Source: Myxococcus sp. RHSTA-1-4
GTDB lineage: Bacteria; Myxococcota; Myxococcia; Myxococcales; Myxococcaceae
Reading direction: 5' to 3'
Assembly: GCF_020037125.1 (NCBI RefSeq)
Contig: NZ_JAIQDG010000007.1
Location: 233,250 to 297,249, forward strand
Length of the DNA stretch: 64,000 nucleotides
Shown here: positions 8,778-18,948 of the stretch, in pieces
Numbering within the stretch: the first letter of the stretch is position 1
How the letters are laid out: every line of letters starts with the position of its first letter
Translations under genes and position numbers: made by a program
The notes under the pieces: model-generated
Told to the model about the DNA's origin: nothing
Database searches by the model: none
Seen by the model: the letters and a program-made list of their open reading frames with translations, nothing else

Positions 8778-10385
8778 TCAGCGCAGCGGCAGGTCCAGCC
8801 AGGAGGGAGCGCCGAGCGACAGCGGCGCGCCGGTGGAGTTGGCGTCCAGGTAGAGCGGGTCCTCCGTGTCGACGACGAGCGCGAGCCGGTGCCACGCCGG
8901 GACGTCGTAGGCCGTGGCGGGGAACACCACGTCCAGGTCCAGCGGCGCGCCGGGCGTGGCGCCGTGCCAGCTCAGGGGCACGTGGGTGATGAGCCCGCCG
9001 GAGTCGCCGAAGACGTCATACAGGTAGGCGACGACAGTCCCGGAGGCCGTGGACGGGGTGATGCGCAGGCGCAGGGTGGCCACGCCACGGATGGCGATGG
9101 GGCTCGACGCGTAGGCCGAGGTCCAGACTCCGGCGCTGAGGCGGTTGACCCCCGGCAGCCAGACGGTGGGAGGAATGCCGGTCAGCGCCTGGAGCCCGTT
9201 GGTCAGCAGCGCCACACCCGCGTCGGCGGTGGTGTCGTAGCCCGCCCAGACGGTCCTCGCGCCACTGGTGGAGGGCGTGCCGCCCAGGGTGCCGGTGCCG
9301 TCCAGCAGGCGGATGGCGCCCAGCCCGTAGCGCTGCGTGCCCGAGGAGACGTCGGCCCAGGACGTGTAGCCCTCCACGTCGCCGTCGTAGGTGCGAAGCA
9401 CCACGGGAGGCTCGCTGGCGATGCCGGTGTTCACGCCCGCGACGTACTGGTCCATCCAGCGCGTCACGCTGGTCCACACGTGGTTCGGCAGGCCCAGCAG
9501 CCCGGTGGCCTCCACGACGGCGTGGTCACCCGGGGCGAGCTCCAGGCGGCGGGGCCCCGTGAGCTGGCTGTAGAAGTCCGTGAGCTGGTTGGGCGGGAAG
9601 AGGCTGTCTCCGTAGGCATTGGCCATCAGGATGGCGGGCGCGTTCGCGTTGATGCGGTCGACGTAGGTGGCCGCCGAGCGCACCCGGCCCCAGGCCTTGA
9701 TGCCCTCGATGTCGCGGTTGGCGAAGTAGTTGTCGACGGCCGTCCGCAGCTCGGGGCTCGGCCTGCCCAGCAGCCGCGACGCGAGGTCCAGCAGGGCCAC
9801 CGCCTGCGGCCGCCGGGTCTCCCCGCCGAACAGCGAGGCCACCAGGTCCGTCCAGCCGGAGAGCGCGGCGACCGCCTTCACGCGCGAGTCGAACCCCGAG
9901 GCGATGAGCGAGATGCCGGCGCCATACGAGACACCCGCGAGCCCGATGCGCGAGCCGTCCGCCTGGGTGTTCGCGAGCAGCCAGTCGATGACGCGCGAGG
10001 TGTCCGCGATGTCCGCCGGGCCCGCCGTGTCGATGCCGCCACCGGAGGCCCAGAAGCCTCGCGGCGTGTAGGAGAGGACGACGTAGCCCCGCTGCGCCAG
10101 CGCGCCGGCCTGGGCCAGGTACTCCAGGTCGTTGAGGCCCCAGCTCGAGATGAAGACGATGGCCGGGTGCGGGCCCGGCGCCGTCGGCGAGATGTAGTTG
10201 GCCTTGAGCACGGTGCCGTCGCCGGCGGTGATGTCGACGAACCGGAAGCCCGTGGTCGGCACCCCGGCCAGCACGGCACTCGCGGCCGTGGCCCGGACGG
10301 GAAGGGCTGACCCGGCGAGCGGGACGAGCAATGCGACAAGGAGGGACGACAGACGGAGGACTCGTGAGGGGAAGCGCTGCACCAT
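8778..10385 (-). CDS. Secreted S15-family (X-Pro dipeptidyl-peptidase/cocaine esterase-like) hydrolase
   Basis: 535 aa. An N-terminal signal peptide spans residues 1-34 (LSSLLVALLVPLAGSALPV). The alpha/beta-hydrolase core has the nucleophile Ser153 in AGVSYGAG, Asp260 in AYGDSLFPP and His288 in PGDHAV, the triad order of CocE/NonD and S15 enzymes. The C-terminal 200 residues form the beta-rich PepX_C-type domain. ATG at 10383-10385 follows GAGGTGG; an in-frame ATG at 10436 lies inside a palindrome that also overlaps the promoter, so it is unlikely. The enzyme would hydrolyse peptides or esters outside the cytoplasm; the substrate is unknown. It is convergent with the dioxygenase gene. Confidence 0.88.
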   Translation of the reverse strand: MVQRFPSRVLRLSSLLVALLVPLAGSALPVRATAASAVLAGVPTTGFRFVDITAGDGTVLKANYISPTAPGPHPAIVFISSWGLNDLEYLAQAGALAQRGYVVLSYTPRGFWASGGGIDTAGPADIADTSRVIDWLLANTQADGSRIGLAGVSYGAGISLIASGFDSRVKAVAALSGWTDLVASLFGGETRRPQAVALLDLASRLLGRPSPELRTAVDNYFANRDIEGIKAWGRVRSAATYVDRINANAPAILMANAYGDSLFPPNQLTDFYSQLTGPRRLELAPGDHAVVEATGLLGLPNHVWTSVTRWMDQYVAGVNTGIASEPPVVLRTYDGDVEGYTSWADVSSGTQRYGLGAIRLLDGTGTLGGTPSTSGARTVWAGYDTTADAGVALLTNGLQALTGIPPTVWLPGVNRLSAGVWTSAYASSPIAIRGVATLRLRITPSTASGTVVAYLYDVFGDSGGLITHVPLSWHGATPGAPLDLDVVFPATAYDVPAWHRLALVVDTEDPLYLDANSTGAPLSLGAPSWLDLPLR

Positions 10386-10421
10386 GGCCACCTCGGGGGA
10401 CGGCGAGCAGGAAGCGCGCGT

Positions 10422-10453
10422 ACCGTAGCGGCTCATTGATTCTTGAATCAATG
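10422..10453 (-). promoter_or_regulatory. Promoter overlapped by a 20-bp palindromic operator
   Basis: Arms CATTGATTC (10434-10442) and GAATCAATG (10445-10453) form a perfect inverted repeat with a two-base centre. On the minus strand TTGATT (10451-10446) is a -35 candidate and TACGGT (10427-10422) a -10 candidate, 18 bases apart. The -35 lies in the palindrome, about 50 bases upstream of the S15 hydrolase start. This is the layout of a repressor site of TetR/MarR size; no regulator gene is adjacent. Confidence 0.55.
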
Positions 10454-10763
10454 GAAGGGCATGAAATCCGTTGAAGTCGGGTGATTCTGGACCCGGGCGG
10501 GCACCTGTCGAGCAGGCTCGAAGCAGGGCCGCACAACCCAGCGGAAGCCCGTGTGGTGGAGGACAGGGGAAAAGGGGGAGGGGCCCGCGGCCGCCGACGT
10601 TCGGGAACAGTCCACCCCCCCGGGCGCACCTCCCCCGTGACATACGCCGGTCACCGGACTCGCGGGCCTCCACCCAGAGGCGGAACGGAGCCGGGGGAAA
10701 ATTGTCGCATTCGGCTGGATTTCTCCCCTCCGGGTGAAGGGGCTCCCCGGGCCGCTGACGGGT

Positions 10764-10782
10764 GGAATGGAAGTTCCATTCC
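10764..10782. promoter_or_regulatory. 19-bp perfect palindrome
   Basis: GGAATGGAA (10764-10772) and TTCCATTCC (10774-10782) are exact inverted copies around a single G. The size and symmetry suit a dimeric transcription factor. It lies about 380 bases from both flanking start codons, so the target gene is unclear. Confidence 0.45.
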
Positions 10783-10997
10783 GCCAGCCCCCTCACCGGG
10801 CGGGCCTCCGTCGAGTCCAGGTCGGGATTTGAAGGGAGGGCTGCGCGCGGGCAGACCCGTTCTTACCTAGGTGTTGGGTCCATCCGGCCGGGCCTCGTGC
10901 CCGTCCGCCTGGGGTCCTACCGGGCGGATGAGGTGCGGCGGGCTTGACAGGGCCGATGTAGGGTATCCACCCAACATCAGAAGGAGCACGTGCTGGC

Positions 10998-11027
10998 TTG
11001 ACTCCCGGAATCTCCGGTGTCTAGGGT
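10998..11027 (+). promoter_or_regulatory. Candidate housekeeping promoter of rpsA
   Basis: TTGACT (10998-11003), an 18-base spacer, then TAGGGT (11022-11027). The -10 resembles the AAGGGT-type elements of strong vegetative promoters in Myxococcus (from memory). It leaves a leader of about 120 bases before rpsA. Confidence 0.5.
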
Positions 11028-11049
11028 GCGCGGCTTCCAAAAATTTCTG

Positions 11050-11066
11050 GTCCTCATGACGAGGAC
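11050..11066 (+). promoter_or_regulatory. Hairpin in the rpsA leader
   Basis: GTCCTC (11050-11055) and GAGGAC (11061-11066) form a six-base stem with loop ATGAC in the untranslated leader of rpsA. S1 autoregulates through structured leaders in E. coli; a similar role here is inference. Confidence 0.4.
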
Positions 11067-11153
11067 GAACGTCACGGCCCGTTGCTCCCCGCAGGCCGCA
11101 GCGTACACCCACAATCAGGGGGCAGCTGTACCGTTTCAAAGGACTTCCTCTAC

Positions 11154-12866
<1,713 letters not shown>

Positions 12867-12896
12867 TCGCTTCAGCAGCACGCGCCTCACGGCGAG

Positions 12897-12928
12897 ACGG
12901 CCGGGTTCCCGAGAGGGGGCCCGGCCGT
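12897..12928 (+). terminator. rpsA terminator hairpin
   Basis: ACGGCCGGG (12897-12905) and CCCGGCCGT (12920-12928) are a perfect nine-base inverted repeat with a 14-base loop, 30 bases after the rpsA stop. Only TT follows, so it is a GC-rich terminator without a real U-tract. Confidence 0.65.
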
Positions 12929-13061
12929 TGCCGTATCCGGGGAGACGCAAGGTGCTTGCGCGGTGCCTCACTCCGTGAGGGGGCCTTTGACTTCCCACGG
13001 GTGGTGCGGTTAGTCATCACCCCGCGCATATCCGGGGCCGGGGCGCGAGGGAACGAACCGT

Positions 13062-15590
13062 ATGTACACCCGTCCTGTGTCCCTGGCCTCCGCCCGTTCC
13101 GGGCGCTCTCTTCTCGTCCTCTCCCTGACGCTCGCGCTCACAGCCTGTTCGGGGGGCGATGAGCCGCCGCCCGAGCCCGTGGCTCCAGGCGCGGCCCGTC
13201 TTGAGGTCGACGGCACGCACGCCGAGCCTGGCGAGGAACTGGTGTTCCGCTGCGCCGCCGATGACCCCCAGGGCGGCCCGCTCACCTATCAGTTCGACTT
13301 CGGGGACGGCGAGGGCGTGACGCACTTCCTCGACGCGGTCCCCAGCGGGGCCACCTTCGAACTGGGCCAGGTCTTCTTCCAGGCGGGGGCCTTCCAGGCC
13401 CGCTGCCGCGCCGTGGATGCGGAGGGGCATGAGGGGCCCTGGTCCGTGGCGGCGAGCTACTCCATCCGGCCCCCCCTTCCGGGCGAGGGCCGGAGCGAGG
13501 TCCTGGTCGAGGTGTTCGGCCGCGGCAGGGTGACGACCACGCCCGCGCGGCTCGACTGCCCGGGCAACTGCCGTGGCTGGTTCGACACTGGAAGCCAGCT
13601 CACCTTGACCCCGACGCCCGAGGAGGGCTGGCGCTTCGTCGGCTGGTGGGGCGTGGGCTGTGAGGGACGTGAGGGGCCCTACACCTTCACGCTCGCCTCC
13701 ATCGAGGTCTGCACCGCGCGGTTCGCCCCGGAGCTGGAGTCCTCCTCCGACGCATGGCGGCGAGTGGGGGCGCGCCTGCCCGAGTCGCCTGTCTGGAGCC
13801 ACGATGGCACGCGGCTCGCCGCGCTCGACAGTCCCGGTACCGGGGGAAACCGGCTGCGCATCTGGGACGCGGAGACCGGGCGCGCGATGAGGGTGATCAG
13901 CGCCTGGCCCCACCTGTTCCATTCGGTGGCCTGGAGCCCCCGTGGAGACGTCGTGGCCGTGGGTCGCTCGGGGGGAGGTATCGCGCTACTGGACCCGTCG
14001 ACGGGGCGCACCCTGCGGGAGTGGAAGGCCCACACCGGCAATGTGCGCGTGCTGGAGTGGAGCCCGGATGGGCAACGGCTCGCCAGCGCGGATGACCTCG
14101 AATCCTCCGTGCGCCTGTGGAACGCCGGTACCGGGGCTTCGACCGGGACATTCCTGTCGACGGTGAGCAAGCCACGGAGGTTGGCGTGGAGCCCCGACGG
14201 GAGCCGGATTTCGGTGGGGGTGGGTATCCCGCTCTCCTCCTCGCAGTGGTGGGTGGAGCTCCACGACGTCTCCCTCGCACGGCGTGACGCGCTGCTGACG
14301 GAGGTGGCGGGCTTCGCGTGGAGCCCCGACGGCAAGCGCTACGTCGTGGGTGGCACGCGCGAGGTGCGCGTGTACGCGACGGCGACCCATCAGCTCCAGG
14401 CAACGTGGAGCGGCTCCTGGGGCACGGCCTGGGTCCTCGATTGGAGCCCGGACGGCCGATGGCTCGGGGTGGGGGACATGGCCGGAAGCCTCGCCGTGCT
14501 GGAGGCGGATACCGGCGCCGTGGTGGGGCAGGCCCGCCAGGAAGACCCTTCCGGCCTCGGCGCGCGGCGCTATCACGCGCTTCGCTTCCACCCCTCGAGG
14601 CCGGCGCTCGCCGCCGTGCAGGCGTTGCCCGCCGCGGTCGACGTGCTCACGGTGGACGCGGTGACCCGGGGACTGCTCCTGCGTGAGCTGCTGCCCCATG
14701 ATTACGAAGTGGACGCGGTGGCCTGGAACCCGTCGGGAGACCGGCTGGCTTCCGGAGGCAGGGAGGGCCTCATCCGCCTCTGGGACCGCCAGGGCTCGCC
14801 GGTGCGCACGCTGGCGGGGCACGGTGGCAAGGCCATCCGCGCGCTGGCCTGGGACGGTGGCGGCACCCGGCTCGCCAGTGGCGGCGTTGATGGTCAGGCC
14901 TGTGTGTGGCGCGTGGAGGACGGCACGCTCGTCCGTGCGCCCATCCAGCTCGCCACGGGACAGGAGCCCCTGCCCATCGAGGTCCGCGGCGTCGCGCTGA
15001 GCCCGGATGGCCGGCGGCTGGCGACCCTCTCGGGATTCAATCCGGCGTCCAGCACCACCTCGACGGTGCGGGTCTGGGACGTGGACTCGGGGGGCGAGGT
15101 GTTCCGCTTCCCGGAGCGGAACCGAGCGGTGCGGGCCCTGACATGGACCCCGGATGGCCGGTACGTCGTGGCGGTGGGCTCCGATAGCCGCTGGGAGCTC
15201 TGGGACAGCCAGACCGGGGAGCTGCGCATCGTGGAGTCCGGCGTGGATGCCCAGCCGCTGACCGCGGCCCTCAGTCCGGATGGGACTCGGCTGGCCATCG
15301 GGCACCGGCCTGGCCTGTCCGTCCACGAGCTTCTCACCGGGAAGGTGCTCGAAGAGACGCGTGGCGGGCTCGATCCGTACACGCTCACCTGGAGCCCGGA
15401 TGGCCGACTCATCGCTGGAGGCGGGGTGGGCGGCCTCGTTTTCACCTGGGCCGTGAATGCCGGCCTTGCGTTGGCGGTGGTCGGTTTCCACGACGGCGAC
15501 GTGAACGCCGTCTCGTGGCGCGCGGACGGGCAGAGCCTCACCACCGGCGGCTCCGACGCGGCGCTGAGCACCTGGCGCCTGACTCCCTGA
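13062..15590 (+). CDS. PKD and WD40-repeat lipoprotein
   Basis: 842 aa. The signal peptide ends in a lipobox (LALTAC), so the protein is lipid-anchored. Residues about 40-145 form a PKD-like domain (LTYQFDFGDGEG...FQARCRAVDAEG). A short repeat-type domain with GRGRVTTTPARLDC and FVGWWGVGC follows, with four to five Cys (about 150-225). The rest is about 14 WD40-type blades carrying WSPDG-like turns and RLWD-like strand ends, enough for two seven-bladed propellers. No enzyme motif is seen; the role is probably binding at the cell surface. Flanking gaps of about 195 and 239 bases suggest a single-gene unit. Confidence 0.82.
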   Translation: MYTRPVSLASARSGRSLLVLSLTLALTACSGGDEPPPEPVAPGAARLEVDGTHAEPGEELVFRCAADDPQGGPLTYQFDFGDGEGVTHFLDAVPSGATFELGQVFFQAGAFQARCRAVDAEGHEGPWSVAASYSIRPPLPGEGRSEVLVEVFGRGRVTTTPARLDCPGNCRGWFDTGSQLTLTPTPEEGWRFVGWWGVGCEGREGPYTFTLASIEVCTARFAPELESSSDAWRRVGARLPESPVWSHDGTRLAALDSPGTGGNRLRIWDAETGRAMRVISAWPHLFHSVAWSPRGDVVAVGRSGGGIALLDPSTGRTLREWKAHTGNVRVLEWSPDGQRLASADDLESSVRLWNAGTGASTGTFLSTVSKPRRLAWSPDGSRISVGVGIPLSSSQWWVELHDVSLARRDALLTEVAGFAWSPDGKRYVVGGTREVRVYATATHQLQATWSGSWGTAWVLDWSPDGRWLGVGDMAGSLAVLEADTGAVVGQARQEDPSGLGARRYHALRFHPSRPALAAVQALPAAVDVLTVDAVTRGLLLRELLPHDYEVDAVAWNPSGDRLASGGREGLIRLWDRQGSPVRTLAGHGGKAIRALAWDGGGTRLASGGVDGQACVWRVEDGTLVRAPIQLATGQEPLPIEVRGVALSPDGRRLATLSGFNPASSTTSTVRVWDVDSGGEVFRFPERNRAVRALTWTPDGRYVVAVGSDSRWELWDSQTGELRIVESGVDAQPLTAALSPDGTRLAIGHRPGLSVHELLTGKVLEETRGGLDPYTLTWSPDGRLIAGGGVGGLVFTWAVNAGLALAVVGFHDGDVNAVSWRADGQSLTTGGSDAALSTWRLTP

Positions 15591-15744
15591 GATTCTTCGC
15601 GCTCGCGAGGGACCATCCGACCGGTCGGGCGGGGGGCTGGCCTTCCGGGCCATCTCCAGGCCCTCTGTATTCAAGGGCTTATGGCACCTAGCGCGGCGCG
15701 ACGCGGTCAGTGGACGCTCCCGTCCGGAGGCCGAGCGAGGACGC

Positions 15745-15773
15745 TTGAACTCCGGGGAACGCCCGGTGATAAG
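15745..15773 (+). promoter_or_regulatory. Candidate promoter for the thiolase operon
   Basis: TTGAAC (15745-15750), 17 bases, GATAAG (15768-15773), ending 56 bases before the thiolase ATG. The preceding part of this 239-base gap also has a perfect 12-base palindrome CCGACCGGTCGG (15617-15628) of unknown meaning. Confidence 0.45.
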
Positions 15774-15829
15774 GACCCCCATCGTTGTTACCGAAGGTCA
15801 TTCGCTCATCCTCAACGGAGGCAGTTTTC

Positions 15830-17011
15830 ATGGCTCGTGAAGTCGTCATCGTGGGCGCGGCCCGTACTCCCATCGGCTCCTTTCAGGGCTCGCTGTCCAA
15901 GGTGACGGCGCCCCAGCTCGGCGCGACGGCGATCAAGGCGGCGCTGGAGCGCGCGGGCGTGAAGCCGGAGGCCGTGCAGGAGATCATCATGGGCTGCGTG
16001 CTGCAGGCCGGCGTGGGCCAGGCGCCCGCCCGCCAGGCGGCCATCTTCGCCGGCCTCCCGGAGACCGTTCCCGCCACCACGCTGAACAAGGTGTGCGGCT
16101 CCGGCCTGAAGGCGGTCATCGCCGGCGCCCAGGCCATTGCCCTGGGTGACGCGGACGTCGTCGTCGCCGGCGGCATGGAGTCCATGAGCAACGCGCCCTA
16201 CCTCAGCCACACCATGCGCGGCGGCGCCCGCATGGGGAACGTGGAGTTCAAGGACGCGCTGATCCACGACGGCCTCTGGGACGTGTACGGCAACGTCCAC
16301 ATGGGCAACTGCGCCGAGGAGTGCTCCACGTCGCAGAACATCAGCCGCGCCCAGCAGGACGAGTACGCGCTGGAGTCCACCCGCCGCGCCATCCAGGCCC
16401 AGAAGGAGGGCCTGTTCACCGCGGAGATCACCCCGGTGCACATCCCCGGCAAGAAGCCGGAGGACATCGTCACGGTGGTGGAGGACGAGGGTCCCCGCAA
16501 CGCGAAGCCGGACAAGATTCCGGGCCTGAAGCCCGTCTTCAAGAAGGACGGCACGGTGACGGCCGCCAACGCGTCCTCCATCAACGACGGCGCCGCGGCG
16601 CTGGTGCTGATGAGCGAGGAGCGCGCCAAGGCGGAGGGCCGCACCATCCTCGGCCGGATCACCGGCTATGACCAGGCGGCGCGCAAGCCGGTGGAGTTCA
16701 CCATCGCCCCGGCGGACGCCATCAACAAGCTGCTGAAGAAGAAGAACCTCTCCGCGGGTGACGTGGACCTGTGGGAGATCAACGAGGCGTTCGCGGTGGT
16801 GGCCATCGCCAACAACCGCCTCCTCGGGCTGGACGCGTCGAAGGTGAACGTGCGTGGTGGCGCGGTGTGCCTGGGCCACCCGATTGGCGCCTCCGGCGCC
16901 CGCGTGCTGGTGACGCTGCTGCACACGATGAAGGACCTGGGCAAGAAGCGCGGCGTCGCGTCGCTGTGCATCGGCGGCGGCGAGGGCATCGCGCTGATGG
17001 TGGAGCGGTAA
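15830..17011 (+). CDS. Acetyl-CoA C-acetyltransferase (thiolase)
   Basis: 393 aa, the standard length. It condenses two acetyl-CoA or cleaves acetoacetyl-CoA. Catalytic residues occupy the canonical positions: Cys89 in NKVCGSGLKAV, His350 in CLGHPIGASG and Cys380 in SLCIGGGEG. The NEAFAVV motif is present. ATG 15830 follows GGAGG; an in-frame TTG upstream at 15785 is not supported. Two CoA-transferase subunit genes follow, so the three together handle acetoacetate/acetoacetyl-CoA, while the preceding beta-oxidation steps are encoded near 2.6-7.8 kb. Confidence 0.95.
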   Translation: MAREVVIVGAARTPIGSFQGSLSKVTAPQLGATAIKAALERAGVKPEAVQEIIMGCVLQAGVGQAPARQAAIFAGLPETVPATTLNKVCGSGLKAVIAGAQAIALGDADVVVAGGMESMSNAPYLSHTMRGGARMGNVEFKDALIHDGLWDVYGNVHMGNCAEECSTSQNISRAQQDEYALESTRRAIQAQKEGLFTAEITPVHIPGKKPEDIVTVVEDEGPRNAKPDKIPGLKPVFKKDGTVTAANASSINDGAAALVLMSEERAKAEGRTILGRITGYDQAARKPVEFTIAPADAINKLLKKKNLSAGDVDLWEINEAFAVVAIANNRLLGLDASKVNVRGGAVCLGHPIGASGARVLVTLLHTMKDLGKKRGVASLCIGGGEGIALMVER

Positions 17012-17014
17012 TCA

Positions 17015-17036
17015 CCCTCTCCCCACGGGGAGGGGG
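17015..17036 (+). repeat. CCCTCTCCCC/GGGGAGGGG hairpin-like element
   Basis: Directly after the thiolase stop, CCCTCTCCCC and GGGGAGGGGGG face each other with a tight AC centre. Such C-rich/G-rich pairs recur between genes of large GC-rich genomes as REP-like or terminator elements (from memory). A related pair occurs at 7881-7920. It may reduce read-through into the CoA-transferase genes. Confidence 0.35.
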
Positions 17037-17089
17037 GCGGGGTGGGGGCCTTCCCGGGCCTTCACCCCGTTTCCATATCGGGAGGGCGG

Positions 17090-17788
17090 ATGAACAAGGT
17101 CTACGCGAACGCGGACGAGGCGGTCGCCGACATCCCGGATGGCTGCACGCTCATGAGCGGCGGCTTCGGGCTGTGCGGCAACCCTGAGAACCTCATCGAG
17201 GCGCTTCACCGGAAGGGCGTGAAGAACCTCACCATCATCTCCAACAACTGCGGCACCACCGAGCTGGGCCTGGGCATCCTGCTCCAGAACAAGCAGGTGA
17301 AGAGGATGGTGTCCAGCTACGTGGGAGAGAACAAGGAGTTCGAGCGGCAGTTCCTCTCCGGCGAGCTGGAGGTGGAGCTGAACCCGCAGGGCACCCTGGC
17401 CGAGCGCATCCGCGCCGGTGGCTGCGGCATCGGCGGCTTCTTCACCCCCACGGGCGCCGGGACGCAGGTGGCCGAGGGCAAGGAGACGCGGATGATCGAC
17501 GGCCGGCTCCACGTGCTGGAGACGCCGCTGAAGGCGGACTTCGCCATCATCCACGCGTGGAAGGCGGACACCTGGGGCAACCTGGTGTTCAACAAGACCG
17601 CGCGGAACTTCTCTCCGATGATGTGCATGGCCGCCAAGACGACCATCGTCGAGGCGGAGCACATCGTGCAGCCCGGGGAGATCGACCCGGACCAGGTGCA
17701 CATCCCCAGCATCTTCGTGCACCGCATCGTCCAGGCGAAGAACCTCCAGAAGTGGATCGAGCGGCGCACCGTCCGCAAGCAGGCGTGA
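17090..17788 (+). CDS. 3-oxoacid CoA-transferase, subunit A
   Basis: 232 aa from ATG 17090 after GGGAGGG; in-frame sequence upstream to 17042 lacks family similarity. It binds the CoA moiety in the family I CoA-transferase heterodimer that moves CoA between succinyl-CoA (or acetyl-CoA) and acetoacetate. The signature [16 protein letters not shown] is at about 21-36 and [20 protein letters not shown] near the middle. The B subunit follows after seven bases. An scoA/atoD-type assignment cannot be settled by eye. Confidence 0.92.
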   Translation: MNKVYANADEAVADIPDGCTLMSGGFGLCGNPENLIEALHRKGVKNLTIISNNCGTTELGLGILLQNKQVKRMVSSYVGENKEFERQFLSGELEVELNPQGTLAERIRAGGCGIGGFFTPTGAGTQVAEGKETRMIDGRLHVLETPLKADFAIIHAWKADTWGNLVFNKTARNFSPMMCMAAKTTIVEAEHIVQPGEIDPDQVHIPSIFVHRIVQAKNLQKWIERRTVRKQA

Positions 17789-17795
17789 GGAGCCC

Positions 17796-18452
17796 ATGCC
17801 ACTGACTCGTGAACAGATCGCGATGCGCATCGCCCAGGAGCTGCGGGACGGCTACTACGTCAACCTGGGCATCGGCATCCCCACCCTGGTCCCCAACTAC
17901 ATCCCGGCCGGCGTGGAGGTGGTGCTCCAGTCGGAGAACGGCCTGCTGGGCATCGGGCCCTATCCCCTCGCGGGGCAGGAGGACCCGGACCTCATCAACG
18001 CGGGCAAGGAGACGGTGACGACGGTGAAGGGTGCCGCGTTCTTCGACTCCGCGCTGTCCTTCGGGATGATTCGCGGCGGCCACATCGACATGGCCGTGCT
18101 CGGCGCCATGGAGGTGAGCGAGGAGGGCGACCTGGCCAACTGGATGATCCCCGGGAAGATGGTGAAGGGGATGGGCGGCGCCATGGACCTCGCGGTGGGT
18201 GCCAAGCGCATCTACGTGGCCATGGAGCACGCCAACAAGGATGGCCAGCCGAAGATCCTCAAGAAGTGCTCGCTGCCGCTGACGGGCCTGAAGTGCGTGC
18301 AGCACATCGTCACGGACCACGCGTACATCGACGTGACGCCCGAGGGGCTGGTGCTGCGCGAGCTGGCCCCCGGGGTGACGGTGGAGCTGGTGCAGAAGCT
18401 GACGGAGCCGAAGCTGAAGGTGGCTCCGGACGTGCGCGAGATGAAATTCTGA
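17796..18452 (+). CDS. 3-oxoacid CoA-transferase, subunit B
   Basis: 218 aa. It carries the catalytic Glu of family I CoA-transferases in [11 protein letters not shown] (about residues 48-58), which forms the glutamyl-CoA thioester. [14 protein letters not shown] and KGMGGAMDL are further family signatures. It is paired with subunit A and preceded by thiolase, making a compact acetoacetate-using or -forming unit. The last part (APDVREMKF) is family-typical. Confidence 0.93.
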   Translation: MPLTREQIAMRIAQELRDGYYVNLGIGIPTLVPNYIPAGVEVVLQSENGLLGIGPYPLAGQEDPDLINAGKETVTTVKGAAFFDSALSFGMIRGGHIDMAVLGAMEVSEEGDLANWMIPGKMVKGMGGAMDLAVGAKRIYVAMEHANKDGQPKILKKCSLPLTGLKCVQHIVTDHAYIDVTPEGLVLRELAPGVTVELVQKLTEPKLKVAPDVREMKF

Positions 18453-18515
18453 GCGCACGCGGCTAGGGTGTGCCCTCGCGGGCGCTGTTGATGGTCCGCG
18501 GGGGAGCCCCCATCC

Positions 18516-18911
18516 ATGGCTGACACTCCGGAGAAGCAGGGCCCGAGCGACCGCGCACCCCGCGTGGAGTATGAGCTGCCCGTGGCCTACAGCAGCGTGT
18601 CCGGCTTCGTGACGGACTGGGCCGTCAACCTGTCGCGCGGCGGCCTCTACATCAACACCGACAAGCCGCTGCCGGTGGACACGGTGGTGCGGCTGCTGGT
18701 GACGCTGCCCGGAGCGCACTTCCCGGTGGAGCTGAAGGGCCGGGTGACTCGCACCAATGCGCTCGGCACGCCCGTGGCGAACCAGTCCCCGGGGATGGCC
18801 GTGGAGTTCCTGGACGTTGATGACGAGAAGCGGTCGCGCATCGGGGAATTCGTGGAGCGCCTGCGCGCGGAGTTCCCCCCGGAAGAGCCGGTCGCGATGA
18901 CCCGGAAGTAG
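18516..18911 (+). CDS. PilZ-domain protein (TIGR02266-like)
   Basis: 131 aa, a single PilZ domain with the myxobacterial TIGR02266 flavour. The D/N-x-S-x-x-G motif is present as NLSRGGLYI. The RxxxR motif that contacts cyclic di-GMP in classical PilZ domains is not clean: only one Arg (PRVEYELP) is near the expected place. This may mean weak or no nucleotide binding. The C-terminal helix (EKRSRIGEFVERLRAEF) is typical. It follows the CoA-transferase genes by 63 bases; any link is uncertain. Confidence 0.8.
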   Translation: MADTPEKQGPSDRAPRVEYELPVAYSSVSGFVTDWAVNLSRGGLYINTDKPLPVDTVVRLLVTLPGAHFPVELKGRVTRTNALGTPVANQSPGMAVEFLDVDDEKRSRIGEFVERLRAEFPPEEPVAMTRK

Positions 18912-18948
18912 GGGCGGCTGCCTGGGGCGCCGCCCGTCGAGCCCCTGA

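Larger units (their letters stand above)
10454..11153. other. Long divergent intergenic region between S15 hydrolase and rpsA
   Basis: About 770 bases separate the two start codons (10385 and 11154). Besides the operator at 10422-10453 it holds a 19-base palindrome (10764-10782), an imperfect stem with arms CATCCGGCCGG (10881-10891) and CCGGGCGGATG (10920-10930), a TTGACA at 10944-10949 without a clear -10, a good promoter candidate at 10998-11027 and a leader hairpin at 11050-11066. Short open frames exist but lack an RBS and codon bias; I see no convincing gene. Confidence 0.6.

Noticed and set aside
10871..11059. 62-codon plus-strand frame upstream of rpsA
   Set aside because: No RBS, no codon bias, and it overlaps the promoter candidate and the leader hairpin.
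15617..15628. 12-bp palindrome CCGACCGGTCGG as a terminator
   Set aside because: A palindrome without a loop cannot form a useful RNA hairpin of this size, and GC-rich 12-mers of this kind arise easily by chance here.
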